Origin: Bacteriovoracaceae bacterium
GTDB taxonomy: Bacteria > Bdellovibrionota > Bacteriovoracia > Bacteriovoracales > Bacteriovoracaceae
DNA: 64,000 nucleotides
Direction of reading: 5' to 3'
Assembly (NCBI GenBank): GCA_947377285.1
Contig: CANCFT010000011.1
Span: 38,773-102,772, forward strand
In this document: positions 16,179 to 24,196 of the stretch, in pieces
Layout of the letters: every line of letters begins with the position of its first letter
Position numbering within the stretch: position 1 is the first letter of the stretch
Translations under genes and position numbers: made by a program
Notes under the pieces: model-generated
Seen by the model: the letters and a program-made list of their open reading frames with translations, nothing else
Database searches by the model: none
What the model was told of the DNA's origin: nothing

Positions 16179-17165
16179 ATGATGAATTATCTAAAGACTT
16201 TTCTGCCTTATTTATTTGGAAATAAAAAGGGAAAGTCTTTAGAGATTCCACTTCCTCAAGTTATTCCTTGGCCAACTCTTAGTTTTGAAGAAATTTTAAT
16301 GTTTCACACTTTTCAAAACACTCTAAACTTACACTTAAAATCAATCGAATTATTGCAACTCTCAAAAAAAGAAAGATTTCATCTTTTTAATTTTATCGAT
16401 TTCTTAAATTCAGATTTAAGTAAATTAGTTAAGAGCACTTTCAGTGATGATTATGACCTATACCTTCGATCGGTAAAACGCCCTCCTCTCAATGCAGTTG
16501 AACTCCAAGAACTACTGAATTTTAAAAATGGAACTCTTAGTGTTTTTGCAATTTTAAGTACTGACCGCACTAAGCCAGGAGTTTTGGTGGTCAGAGATCC
16601 TGAAGGTCAATTTCAAAAAGATAAGGATCAAAATATTTGGTCAATTCCAATTTTAGGCCTTTCTGGGCGTGGGCTTCCTTTTAATCATTCAAATGGCTGT
16701 ACACCCTCTGGGGTTTTTAAGATTGATTCAGTCATGCCTATGGCCGATAAAAATTACGAATTTGGAGAATTTAAACGATTAATTGTGAATTTTGTTGGGC
16801 CTAGTTTTCAAGAAGAAGACATTTTAAAACTACTTCCAAAATCTCATACTCAATTAAATTGGTGGACTCCTTGTATAGTCGGCCGAGAGTTAGGTCGAAG
16901 TCTTTTGAGAATTCACGGGACTGGCCGAAAAAATTTCAACCCTTTAACATCTTATTATCCATTTGTTCCAACGTCCGGCTGCTTAGCGACTAATGAGGCT
17001 TCATTTTTAGGAACAGGTATAGGGAAAGCACAGGACCAGCGACTTTTGTTAAATACCCTCTTGAATGCCCTTAATCTGCCAGTGACAGAAGAAAATGAGT
17101 CTAAAATTCATGGTCTATTGTATGTCGTTGAGTTCAGTGATAATTTAGCCGCGCTAAGGTTTTAA
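16179..17165 (+). CDS. YkuD (L,D-transpeptidase)-like protein
   Basis: 328 residues. The first 90 residues are helical and not recognised. From about residue 120 a beta-rich region leads to CTPSGVFKI (174-182), like the TPxGxF strand of YkuD enzymes. Then RIHGTG (His246) and PTSGCLATNE (Cys268) match the H...[ST]xGC catalytic motif. The H-to-C spacing (22) is longer than usual (about 16). No convincing signal peptide or membrane anchor at the N-terminus, which is odd for a wall enzyme. If active it would form 3-3 links or modify peptidoglycan. It may instead be a cytoplasmic relative. It follows slyD by 11 bases. Confidence 0.55.
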   Translation: MMNYLKTFLPYLFGNKKGKSLEIPLPQVIPWPTLSFEEILMFHTFQNTLNLHLKSIELLQLSKKERFHLFNFIDFLNSDLSKLVKSTFSDDYDLYLRSVKRPPLNAVELQELLNFKNGTLSVFAILSTDRTKPGVLVVRDPEGQFQKDKDQNIWSIPILGLSGRGLPFNHSNGCTPSGVFKIDSVMPMADKNYEFGEFKRLIVNFVGPSFQEEDILKLLPKSHTQLNWWTPCIVGRELGRSLLRIHGTGRKNFNPLTSYYPFVPTSGCLATNEASFLGTGIGKAQDQRLLLNTLLNALNLPVTEENESKIHGLLYVVEFSDNLAALRF

Positions 17166-17205
17166 TTCACAAGCACGATTACTTTTAGAAGTTTTAGGGA
17201 TCAAT

Positions 17206-17658
17206 ATGTATATCTCAACCAAAAAATTCATAGGCTATCCTTGTGCTCACAGACAGTGGCGCGACACTGGTCATTGTCAATTTATTCATGGCTATTCTCG
17301 AGAATTTTCGTTTTGGTTTAAAGCGGAATCTCTTGATGACAAAAAATTTGTGATGGATTTTGGTGGGTTTAAAGAATTTAAATTATTTCTCGACGATATG
17401 TTCGATCACACTTGTCTAATCAATAGCGATGACCCGGAACTTGACCTATTTAGAGAAATGGATAAAAAAGGAATAATCAAACTAAGAATTTTAGAAAATG
17501 TAGGAATGGAAAGTACTTCAGAATTTCTATTTAAAAAAATGAACGAGTATCTTACGACAAAAACCAATGGACGTGTATGGTGTTTTAGGGTTGAAACTCG
17601 AGAGAATGAAAAAAATTCTGGAATCTTTGAAGACGAGCGACAAGGTAAAGCTATATGA
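17206..17658 (+). CDS. QueD/PTPS-family protein (HGY variant)
   Basis: 150 residues, 6-pyruvoyltetrahydropterin synthase / 6-carboxytetrahydropterin synthase family. CAHRQW supplies the first zinc His. GHC gives the catalytic Cys. The HGH pair is IHGYS, so one canonical zinc ligand is replaced by Tyr. The DFGGFKEFK, FDHTC and ESTSEFL segments follow the family layout. A similar HGY variant is, as I recall, seen in some alphaproteobacterial proteins. The stop overlaps folE by 4 bases (ATGA), which makes a pteridine or 7-deazaguanine (queuosine) role likely. queC and queE are not nearby. RBS AGGGA precedes the ATG. Confidence 0.8.
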   Translation: MYISTKKFIGYPCAHRQWRDTGHCQFIHGYSREFSFWFKAESLDDKKFVMDFGGFKEFKLFLDDMFDHTCLINSDDPELDLFREMDKKGIIKLRILENVGMESTSEFLFKKMNEYLTTKTNGRVWCFRVETRENEKNSGIFEDERQGKAI

Positions 17659-18296
17659 AAGATCTTTTCTCTAAAATTACACCAACTCCGATGATTGAAA
17701 ACCATCTTTCTGATAGTGAAAAAAAGCATATCATTGAAGCTCAATTTAAAATCATCATGGAAACGTTAGGGTTAGATTTAAAAGATGACTCTCTTAAGGA
17801 CACTCCGAAAAGAGTGGCTAAAATGTTTGTCGAAGAAATTTTTTATGGTCTTGATCAAGATAAATTTCCTAAGATGACTGTGGTTGAAAATAAATTTAAA
17901 TATGACCAGCCATTAATTGAAACAAATATTGTGACCAACTCTTGTTGTGAGCATCACTTTGTTCCAATTCTCGGTCGCACACATGTTGCCTATAAGCCAA
18001 ATGATAAGGTGATAGGTCTTTCAAAGCTCAATCGCATAGTTGATTATTTTGCCAGACGCCCACAGGTTCAAGAGCGTTTAACGATGCAAATCCATGAAGC
18101 CCTTTGTTTAATTTTAGAAACTGATGACGTGGCTGTTGTCGTAGACGGAATGCACTCGTGTGTGAAAACTCGTGGGATTAAAGATGCAACTTCAATGACA
18201 AGAACTTCTAAGTTAAGTGGAGTTTTTGCAGCTGACTCTTTATTTCGCCAAGAATTTTTAACATCTATTCCAAGAGCAAACGAAATCCAAATATGA
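17655..18296 (+). CDS. folE: GTP cyclohydrolase I (FolE)
   Basis: Converts GTP to dihydroneopterin triphosphate, the first step to folate, pterins and queuosine. 213 residues, usual length. Zinc ligands are visible in NSCCEHHFVP (Cys, His) and MHSCVKTRG (Cys). LSKLNRIVDYFARRPQVQERLT and the TRGIKDATSMTRT substrate loop are conserved. It overlaps the QueD-like gene (ATGA) and the reductase gene that follows (ATGA), forming a tightly coupled three-gene unit. Confidence 0.97.
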   Translation: MKDLFSKITPTPMIENHLSDSEKKHIIEAQFKIIMETLGLDLKDDSLKDTPKRVAKMFVEEIFYGLDQDKFPKMTVVENKFKYDQPLIETNIVTNSCCEHHFVPILGRTHVAYKPNDKVIGLSKLNRIVDYFARRPQVQERLTMQIHEALCLILETDDVAVVVDGMHSCVKTRGIKDATSMTRTSKLSGVFAADSLFRQEFLTSIPRANEIQI

Positions 18297-19036
18297 TAAT
18301 TTTTATCACCGGAGCTACTTCAGGCTTTGGCCTATCAATGAGTAGACGCTTTTTAAAAAATGGGCATTTAGTCGTTGGAGCTGGAAGAAGAATCGACAGA
18401 CTCCAAGAGTTGTCAATTGAGTATCCTGAAAATTTTCACCTCATTGAATTAGATGTGAGAGACAAAAATAAAGTACAAGTTGCGATTCAAGATCTTCCAG
18501 AAAAATTTAAAAGCATTGATGTTTTGATCAATAATGCAGGCCTTGCATTAGGTGTCGATGCTGCTCAAAACGCTAATCTCAATGATTGGGAAGTGATGGT
18601 TGATACAAATATAAATGGAGTGCTTAATTGCATCCATAATCTATTGCCTGAAATGGTAAAAAGAAATCATGGGCATATTATTAATCTTGGTTCTGTCGCC
18701 GGAGAGTTTCCCTATCCAGGTGGAAATGTCTATGGTGCTACAAAAGCATTTGTTCATCAACTGAGTCTTAATTTAAAAGCTGATTTATTGGGAACAAATA
18801 TCCGAGTGACTAATATTGAACCAGGAATGTGTCAGACTGAATTTTCAGAAGTTCGCTTTAGAGGCGATAAGAAAAAAGCTGATTCAGTTTATAAAGGTAT
18901 GCAGGCCTTATCGGCCGATGATATTGCCGAGACTATTGATTGGGTTATCAGCCGTCCTGTTCATGTAAATATCAATGTGATTTCTTTAATGCCGACTCAA
19001 CAGGCATTCGGTCCGTTTGCAACTTTTAGGAAATAA
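18293..19036 (+). CDS. ydfG: SDR oxidoreductase, YdfG-like
   Basis: 247-residue short-chain dehydrogenase/reductase. NADP-binding TGATSGFG near the N-terminus, NNAGLALG, catalytic Ser in INLGSVAG, and the YGATK (Tyr-x-x-x-Lys) dyad are all present. The sequence tracks E. coli YdfG throughout (GNVYGATKAFVHQLSLNL, IEPGM, PVHVNIN), an NADP-dependent dehydrogenase of serine-like 3-hydroxy acids and a malonic-semialdehyde reductase. It overlaps folE by 4 bases. A role in pterin reduction is possible from context, but the closest resemblance is YdfG. Confidence 0.92.
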   Translation: MIIFITGATSGFGLSMSRRFLKNGHLVVGAGRRIDRLQELSIEYPENFHLIELDVRDKNKVQVAIQDLPEKFKSIDVLINNAGLALGVDAAQNANLNDWEVMVDTNINGVLNCIHNLLPEMVKRNHGHIINLGSVAGEFPYPGGNVYGATKAFVHQLSLNLKADLLGTNIRVTNIEPGMCQTEFSEVRFRGDKKKADSVYKGMQALSADDIAETIDWVISRPVHVNINVISLMPTQQAFGPFATFRK

Positions 19037-19044
19037 TAAATTTT

Positions 19045-20058
19045 TTATAGTTCTTGGAGATAAAATGTTTGGTCACGAAGATCATTGATTTGACCTTCCC
19101 AATAACTTGGAGATTCAAAAAATGGGAATGCATTTTTAAAGGCCGGGTCTTCAAAACGTTTTGCTATCCATGCCGAGTAATTAATCATCCGTAGAGTTCT
19201 TAAAACTTCTGTTAAGCGAAGTTCTTCATAATTAAAATCGCGCATTGTTGAATAAGCATCTAGCATAATATTGCGAAGATTGACGGCGTAATCGTCTCTA
19301 CTTGGAAGCAGTAACCACATATCTTGAACGGCCGGCCCCATAACCATATCATCGAAATCGATAAGATGAAAAACATCTCCTCTTCTTAATATATTTCCCA
19401 AGTGACAGTCGCCATGAATTCGCTGAAAGCGGACATTATTAAAACTATTTTTTGTTAAGTCATAAATCCCTTCAAGGACACTTTTATAACTTAATTCAAG
19501 ATGACTTGGGATAATTTTTTGACCGAGCAAAAAATCGAGATTTGATTTTAAATACACATCAGTAGTTAATTTGAGTCGGTGAGGGGCCGTCTGCATTTCA
19601 CCAACATTATGGAGTCGGGCCAATAGTCTTCCGACTTGTTCAATTTCTTCATTGGTGAATTCATCAGGGGCCCTTCCTCCTTGTTTATTAAAAACAGTAT
19701 AGAAAAGTTCAGGCTCTTTTAAAGTAAAGAGTGTATTGCCATTAAATTGTTCAAAGGCGATGGGTGCTATCACTGGGACTTCATGCTCGATTAAGTCTGC
19801 TAAGAAGTCATGCTCTTCTTGGATCTGGATTTTTGTCCATCTTCCTGGACGGTAAAATTTAATAATTTTAAAATGATCACTTGGATTATCAGATTCAGAT
19901 TCAATTTCGACTTCATAAACTCTATTTTCCATAGAATTCATGGTCATAACTCGACCAGTTGTTTTAAAGCCTAAAGCTTCTACAGTATCTAGAACTAAGT
20001 CTGGATTGAGTTCATAGAAAAATTGAGTTTGAGTAGAGCCCCAAAGGTTTGAGCTCAT
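19045..20058 (-). CDS. srkA: SrkA/RdoA-type protein kinase
   Basis: 337 residues, aminoglycoside-phosphotransferase-like kinase fold of the SrkA (YihE, RdoA) family. Features are the ENRVYEVEIE and IIKFYRPGRWT N-lobe, catalytic loop FQRIHGDCHLGNIL and Mg loop HLIDFDDMVMGPAVQDMWLLL, all matching SrkA. E. coli SrkA is a cytoplasmic Ser/Thr kinase that counters stress-induced (MazEF-linked) death and regulates Cpx output. Here its ATG overlaps the speD stop by one base (TAATG), so it is co-translated with polyamine synthesis, an unusual context. It is convergent with ydfG, 8 bases apart. Confidence 0.93.
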   Translation of the reverse strand: MSSNLWGSTQTQFFYELNPDLVLDTVEALGFKTTGRVMTMNSMENRVYEVEIESESDNPSDHFKIIKFYRPGRWTKIQIQEEHDFLADLIEHEVPVIAPIAFEQFNGNTLFTLKEPELFYTVFNKQGGRAPDEFTNEEIEQVGRLLARLHNVGEMQTAPHRLKLTTDVYLKSNLDFLLGQKIIPSHLELSYKSVLEGIYDLTKNSFNNVRFQRIHGDCHLGNILRRGDVFHLIDFDDMVMGPAVQDMWLLLPSRDDYAVNLRNIMLDAYSTMRDFNYEELRLTEVLRTLRMINYSAWIAKRFEDPAFKNAFPFFESPSYWEGQINDLRDQTFYLQEL

Positions 20059-20837
20059 TAATGAATCATATTGTAGACTTCTTTCATCTCTTTTTTGAGC
20101 AATTCCATTTTCATAGGAACATCTGGATGATTAACATCATTTGGATTGAGAAGATAATTCTCAGGACCCATTTCACGAACCATTAATTTTGTTTGCCAGA
20201 TATTGTCTTGAGGCATGTTGATGTCTGCCATATAAGTAAAGTTTCTTTTAATTTCTGGTTTAATAAAATCTTGGATCGAATTAAAGTGGTGGTCGTTATA
20301 GATTTTCTTTCCATTTTCTAAGCGGGTGTAACCTCTAACGACATAATCAACATAAACGACGTCACATTCGAAAGCTTCAAATAAATAATTAATTGCATTT
20401 AAAGGAATAATTTCACCACAAGTGGCAATATCAAAATCGACTCTAAATGAGCAAATTCCATCTGGATCTGCAGCATCAGGATAAGTGTGAGCTGTGATAT
20501 GTGATTTATCTAAATGGTGACTAACTTGTGCTGAAGGAATTGGTTCTCCACCACCTTTAATATCACTCATAAGAACCATTGTTGAAGCTCCAACTGGATC
20601 ATAGTCTTGCGCAGAAACAGCGAGGATATTTGCTTCAATAATTTCAACAATTTTTCTAGAAATATCAGCAATCCGAGTTGCATTGTACTTATCGTTAATA
20701 TAGTTAACGTATTGGCTTTTTTGCTCTTCATTTAAAGCAATACAAAAGTCATAAAGGTTAAAACTCAAAACCTTCGTGAGGTTATTAAATCCAGAGATTT
20801 TAATCTTTTGATTTGGGCTTAGTTTTGATTCGAACAT
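20058..20837 (-). CDS. speD: S-adenosylmethionine decarboxylase proenzyme
   Basis: 259 residues, the long enterobacterial-type AdoMet decarboxylase (E. coli 264). It supplies decarboxylated AdoMet as aminopropyl donor for spermidine. ISGFNNLTKVLSFNLYD, the self-processing site HLDKSHITAHTYPD (cleavage before the Ser that becomes pyruvoyl) and FDIATCGEIIPLNAINYL (catalytic Cys) are conserved. It lies divergent from speE across a 135-base spacer holding an inverted repeat. Confidence 0.97.
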   Translation of the reverse strand: MFESKLSPNQKIKISGFNNLTKVLSFNLYDFCIALNEEQKSQYVNYINDKYNATRIADISRKIVEIIEANILAVSAQDYDPVGASTMVLMSDIKGGGEPIPSAQVSHHLDKSHITAHTYPDAADPDGICSFRVDFDIATCGEIIPLNAINYLFEAFECDVVYVDYVVRGYTRLENGKKIYNDHHFNSIQDFIKPEIKRNFTYMADINMPQDNIWQTKLMVREMGPENYLLNPNDVNHPDVPMKMELLKKEMKEVYNMIH

Positions 20838-20910
20838 AATGGGGCCATTCCTTACTTAAACAAGAAAATAAAAAAAGAGTGTTGCGTATTTAATTCTCAA
20901 GTTCTATCTA

Positions 20911-20936
20911 TTGTCATAAAAGCGCCAAAGTGACAA
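20911..20936. promoter_or_regulatory. Inverted repeat between speD and speE
   Basis: TTGTCA (20911-20916) and TGACAA (20931-20936) are perfect complements, 14 bases apart, in the speD/speE divergent spacer. They could be an operator serving both genes; TTGTCA could also be read as a -35 element for speE. Short arms keep confidence low. Confidence 0.3.
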
Positions 20937-20972
20937 ATTGTTTCTAAGGCCATATGTAAAAATGGGAGAGTT

Positions 20973-21839
20973 ATGACAGAGAGTATTTTAGGTAATGAGT
21001 GGTATTCAGAACGCTATTTTTTTAAAAATGTAGCGACTTCTTTTAAAATAAAATCCGTTTTGCACTCAGAGCAGTCCAAGTACCAAAAAATAGATGTCTT
21101 AGACACTTTTGCCCTTGGTAGACTCCTGCTATTAGATGGAAAAACGATGGTGTCTGATAAAGATGAATTTGTTTACCATGAAGTTATGGGACATATTCCG
21201 GCCATGATCCACCCAAAACTTAAAAATGTTTTAATTATCGGTGGCGGTGATGGTGGGATTGTCCGCGAATTTGTAAAACACCCAGAAATAGAGCGAATTG
21301 ACTTAGTTGAAATCGACGAGAGAGTCATTGAAGTTTCTAAGACATTTTTCCCAGATTGTACGTCTGGTTTAACAGACCCGAGAGTAAATGTATTACCCCA
21401 AGATGGAGTTGAATACATTAAAACTCATAAGAATTTCTTTGATGTGATTATTATTGACTCTACAGACCCTGAAGATTTTGCAGCAGGCTTATTTACGCAA
21501 GAATTCTATCACCATGTCTATGAGGCATTGACAGAAAATGGCATCATGATGGCACAAACTGAAAATCCGCTTTACGATGAATATGGAATTAAATCATTTT
21601 ACGACAATTTGAGAAATGTCTATCCCGTTGTAAAGTCTTTTACTGGGCCAATGCTTATTTATCCAGGAGTTTTTTGGACTTTTGCTTATGCTTCAAAAGG
21701 TCTTCTTCCTACTCAATTTAATGAATCGAAAATTCCATTTATGAGCATGTTAGAAAAAAAGCTTAAGTGGTATAATATGGATTGGCATAAAGGTGCTTTT
21801 AATCTTTCTAATATTCATAAGTCGGTTACTGGTTGCTGA
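20973..21839 (+). CDS. speE: Spermidine synthase (polyamine aminopropyltransferase)
   Basis: 288 residues, usual length. Transfers aminopropyl from decarboxylated AdoMet to putrescine. Rossmann motif VLIIGGGDGGIVREF, acidic ribose-binding DLVEIDERVIEV, and catalytic Asp loop DVIIIDSTDP are textbook for SpeE. RBS GGGAG lies 6 bases before the ATG. Divergent to speD, so the two steps of spermidine synthesis are probably co-regulated from the shared spacer. Confidence 0.97.
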   Translation: MTESILGNEWYSERYFFKNVATSFKIKSVLHSEQSKYQKIDVLDTFALGRLLLLDGKTMVSDKDEFVYHEVMGHIPAMIHPKLKNVLIIGGGDGGIVREFVKHPEIERIDLVEIDERVIEVSKTFFPDCTSGLTDPRVNVLPQDGVEYIKTHKNFFDVIIIDSTDPEDFAAGLFTQEFYHHVYEALTENGIMMAQTENPLYDEYGIKSFYDNLRNVYPVVKSFTGPMLIYPGVFWTFAYASKGLLPTQFNESKIPFMSMLEKKLKWYNMDWHKGAFNLSNIHKSVTGC

Positions 21840-21924
21840 ATTTTTTACACACTCACGGAATCTTAACAATAAATACTTTAGAATTTAGGGTAATAAGAAA
21901 TAACGAATCTTTAACACGGGATAA

Positions 21925-22230
21925 ATGATGATGAAATTAATTGCAATCATTACGTTGGCTATTTCTTTAAATTCAAATGCAAGTTGTATTGGCGAAGCTC
22001 AATTTATTGGACAAGTTTCTAAATTACAAAAAACGACAACTAGTTGCAAAGCAACACTTACTTTAAATTCATTCATTCAATCAAGCGCTGTTTGTCCATT
22101 AAACGATAGTAGACTTTTTGTTGAAGGGTTTGAAATTGGATTAAATTCTGAAAAAGAATGTAACTTTAATGCAGGAGATGATATCTCAGGTGTTATTGTA
22201 GATAATGGAACTCAATTAATTTTAGAATAA
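21925..22230 (+). CDS. Small exported protein, four cysteines
   Basis: 101 residues, not recognised. A signal peptide (about 1-19, ending NSNASC) precedes a mature domain of about 82 residues with four Cys (around 20, 41, 57 and 78 of the precursor) that could pair in two disulfides. The mature part is predicted beta-rich (QFIGQVSKL, TLTLNSF, GDDISGVIVDNG), suggesting a small OB-like or beta-barrel fold. GGGA precedes the start. It ends one base before the convergent DUF1003 gene. Confidence 0.7.
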   Translation: MMMKLIAIITLAISLNSNASCIGEAQFIGQVSKLQKTTTSCKATLTLNSFIQSSAVCPLNDSRLFVEGFEIGLNSEKECNFNAGDDISGVIVDNGTQLILE

Positions 22231-22231
22231 T

Positions 22232-22768
22232 CTATTTTAAATCACTCTTTGAATTAAAGATTTTTTCATGCAACTCAACAGTTAAGCCTTCAATTTTTCG
22301 GCTTAACTGTTGAGTCATTTCTGTTAATTTTGTATTTTGCTCTAGAAGTAATACCAATTGTGCAGTTTGATGGGCAGCGAGTGTTTCACGTTCCTCACTT
22401 GCTGATGCTAAGGCTTCACGGTGGAGAGCATCTGCTTCAGCATGAACTTTATCTCGGTCAGCTTGTCTTGTTTGTGCCAACAAAATCAATGGTGCTGCGT
22501 AAGCAGCTTGTAAACTAAATGCTAAATTTAAAAGAATAAATGGATAAATATCAAATTTGGCATATCCAAAAACGTTTAGAGAAATCCAAACGAAAACGAT
22601 AAATGTTTGTCCGATCAAAAAAACGGGTGTTCCAAAAAAGCGAGCGAAAGATTCTGCTTTGAGAGCAAACCAATCATCGCCAAATACAGAATTTAAATGC
22701 AAATGTGGTAAATGAAAGCGAAAAAAATTATCAGACTCATTGTCTACTTCAGTTTTATTTTTATCCAT
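22232..22768 (-). CDS. DUF1003 membrane protein (copy 1)
   Basis: 178 residues. The DUF1003 core has two membrane helices (about 45-64 and 72-95) with the characteristic FDIYPFILLNLAFSLQAAYAAPLILLAQTRQADRDK segment (described here in two parts: helix 2 and the basic tail). A long C-terminal coiled coil follows (about 100-170). Function of the family is unknown. The codons for the coiled-coil end contain a perfect 16-bp inverted repeat. A longer DUF1003 protein lies at 28458-29195. Confidence 0.88.
   Translation of the reverse strand: MDKNKTEVDNESDNFFRFHLPHLHLNSVFGDDWFALKAESFARFFGTPVFLIGQTFIVFVWISLNVFGYAKFDIYPFILLNLAFSLQAAYAAPLILLAQTRQADRDKVHAEADALHREALASASEERETLAAHQTAQLVLLLEQNTKLTEMTQQLSRKIEGLTVELHEKIFNSKSDLK
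22273..22315. repeat. Perfect 16-bp inverted repeat inside DUF1003 gene
   Basis: Arms ACTCAACAGTTAAGCC (22273-22288) and GGCTTAACTGTTGAGT (22300-22315) are exact complements with an 11-base loop. It starts 43 bases after the stop of the small exported protein gene and lies in the coding end of the opposing gene. There is no strong T-run on either side, so it may be an mRNA 3' stabilising hairpin or a Rho-independent-like end without a U tract. Confidence 0.75.
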
Positions 22769-22940
22769 AAATCTTCTCCAGAATCTCCAAAAGTAATTTC
22801 TCCCATCTTAAGGGAAGAAAAATAGAGTTGCACTAACTATAAATCTTGTGCCTAACGTTACTTAGACAAACCAAGATTTTCTATTCCCATCTGGTTGCTT
22901 CAGTAGAATAATTGGATAAATCACTAGACTTGGAATACTG

Positions 22941-23540
22941 ATGAAATCGATACTTATATTTTTTATTTTCAATCTCTTTTTTTTGAAAGCTTATGCCAAC
23001 ACAACCATTCTTTTTCTAGGAGATTCACTCTCTGAAGGTCAAGGTGTTGATGAAAGTGAATCGTTTCCAAGATTAGTTGAAAGAAATTTACGGGCACATA
23101 AGTTTGATGTCAACATTGTAAATGGTGGAGTCAGTGGGGCAACTTCTGCAAGTGGAGAGTCTAGGCTCAAATGGCATATGAAAACAAAATTGGATTTGAT
23201 TGTCTTAGAACTCGGGGCCAATGATGGATTGCGAGGGTTAAAAATTCCTGAAACAGAAAAAAATTTAAAGTTAATTATAAAACTAGCTAAAACTAAAAAA
23301 ATAAAAGTTTTATTACTTGGATTATTAATGCCTCCCAATTATGGGAAAAAGTATACAAATGATTTTGAAAAAATGTACCAAACAATTAGTTCACAAGAAA
23401 AAATTCCATTATTGCCATTTATCTTAAAAGATGTTGCAGGGAAGGCTCAATTTAATCAAGCTGATGGAATTCATCCCAATGTTCAAGGACACGAGCTCGT
23501 AGCGAAAAGAGTAACTGAATTTGTAGAGAAAAATTTATGA
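22941..23540 (+). CDS. tesA: TesA-like SGNH lysophospholipase/thioesterase
   Basis: 199 residues with a signal peptide (about 1-19, ending KAYANT), so periplasmic. SGNH hydrolase blocks: I FLGDSLSEG (nucleophile Ser), II VNGGVSGAT (Gly), III ELGANDGLRG (Asn), V DGIHPNVQGH (Asp/His). It closely follows E. coli TesA (acyl-CoA thioesterase I / protease I / lysophospholipase L1). The stop overlaps ybbA by 4 bases (ATGA). In E. coli tesA and ybbAP are neighbours but divergent; here they form one operon. Confidence 0.94.
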   Translation: MKSILIFFIFNLFFLKAYANTTILFLGDSLSEGQGVDESESFPRLVERNLRAHKFDVNIVNGGVSGATSASGESRLKWHMKTKLDLIVLELGANDGLRGLKIPETEKNLKLIIKLAKTKKIKVLLLGLLMPPNYGKKYTNDFEKMYQTISSQEKIPLLPFILKDVAGKAQFNQADGIHPNVQGHELVAKRVTEFVEKNL

Positions 23541-24196
23541 AGTTAACTGTAGAAAATATAAAAAAAGATTTTATCCAAGGTAAAAACATAGTTAAAGTTT
23601 TAGACAATATGAATCTAGAAATTAGCAGTGGTGAGATTATTGCACTCTTGGGTAAATCGGGCAGTGGGAAATCGACTTTACTTTCTTTGTTGGCCGGATT
23701 GGAAAAACCAGATTTAGGTTCAATTACTATAGATAAGATAGATATTACTAAACTTACAGAGGAAGAACTTTGTGTTTGGCGGGCCAGTCATTTGGGAATT
23801 GTTTTTCAGCAATTTAATTTAATTCCTCATTTAACGGCTCTTGAAAATGTGATGTTGCCCTTAGAGATAAATGGCGTGGTTGATGAACAAAAGGCCATCG
23901 ATTGGCTAAATTTAGTGGAGCTTGGAGAAAGAATTCACCATTATCCTTCAATGCTTTCAGGTGGAGAGCAACAAAGAGTGGCCATTGCTCGTGCCTTAGT
24001 TTTTGGACCACCATTATTATTAGCTGATGAACCGACAGGAAATTTGGATAGTGAGACTGGAAAAAAAATTATTGAAATTCTTTTATCCATAGTTCGCAAA
24101 GAAAAAACAACGATGATTTTAGTGACTCATGATGAAGAATTGGCAGCAAGAGCTGACCGAATTATTCGAATAAAAGGTGGGCAATGTCTTTTATAA
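23537..24196 (+). CDS. ybbA: ABC transporter ATPase, YbbA/LolD-like
   Basis: 219 residues, MacB/LolD-type ATP-binding subunit. Walker [11 protein letters not shown]-loop [19 protein letters not shown], signature [16 protein letters not shown] and Walker [13 protein letters not shown] are intact. It overlaps tesA by 4 bases and the permease by 13 bases. Context and the permease identify it as YbbA rather than LolD. The YbbAP-TesA complex is thought to extract lipids or hydrophobic compounds from the inner membrane. Confidence 0.93.
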   Translation: MKLTVENIKKDFIQGKNIVKVLDNMNLEISSGEIIALLGKSGSGKSTLLSLLAGLEKPDLGSITIDKIDITKLTEEELCVWRASHLGIVFQQFNLIPHLTALENVMLPLEINGVVDEQKAIDWLNLVELGERIHHYPSMLSGGEQQRVAIARALVFGPPLLLADEPTGNLDSETGKKIIEILLSIVRKEKTTMILVTHDEELAARADRIIRIKGGQCLL

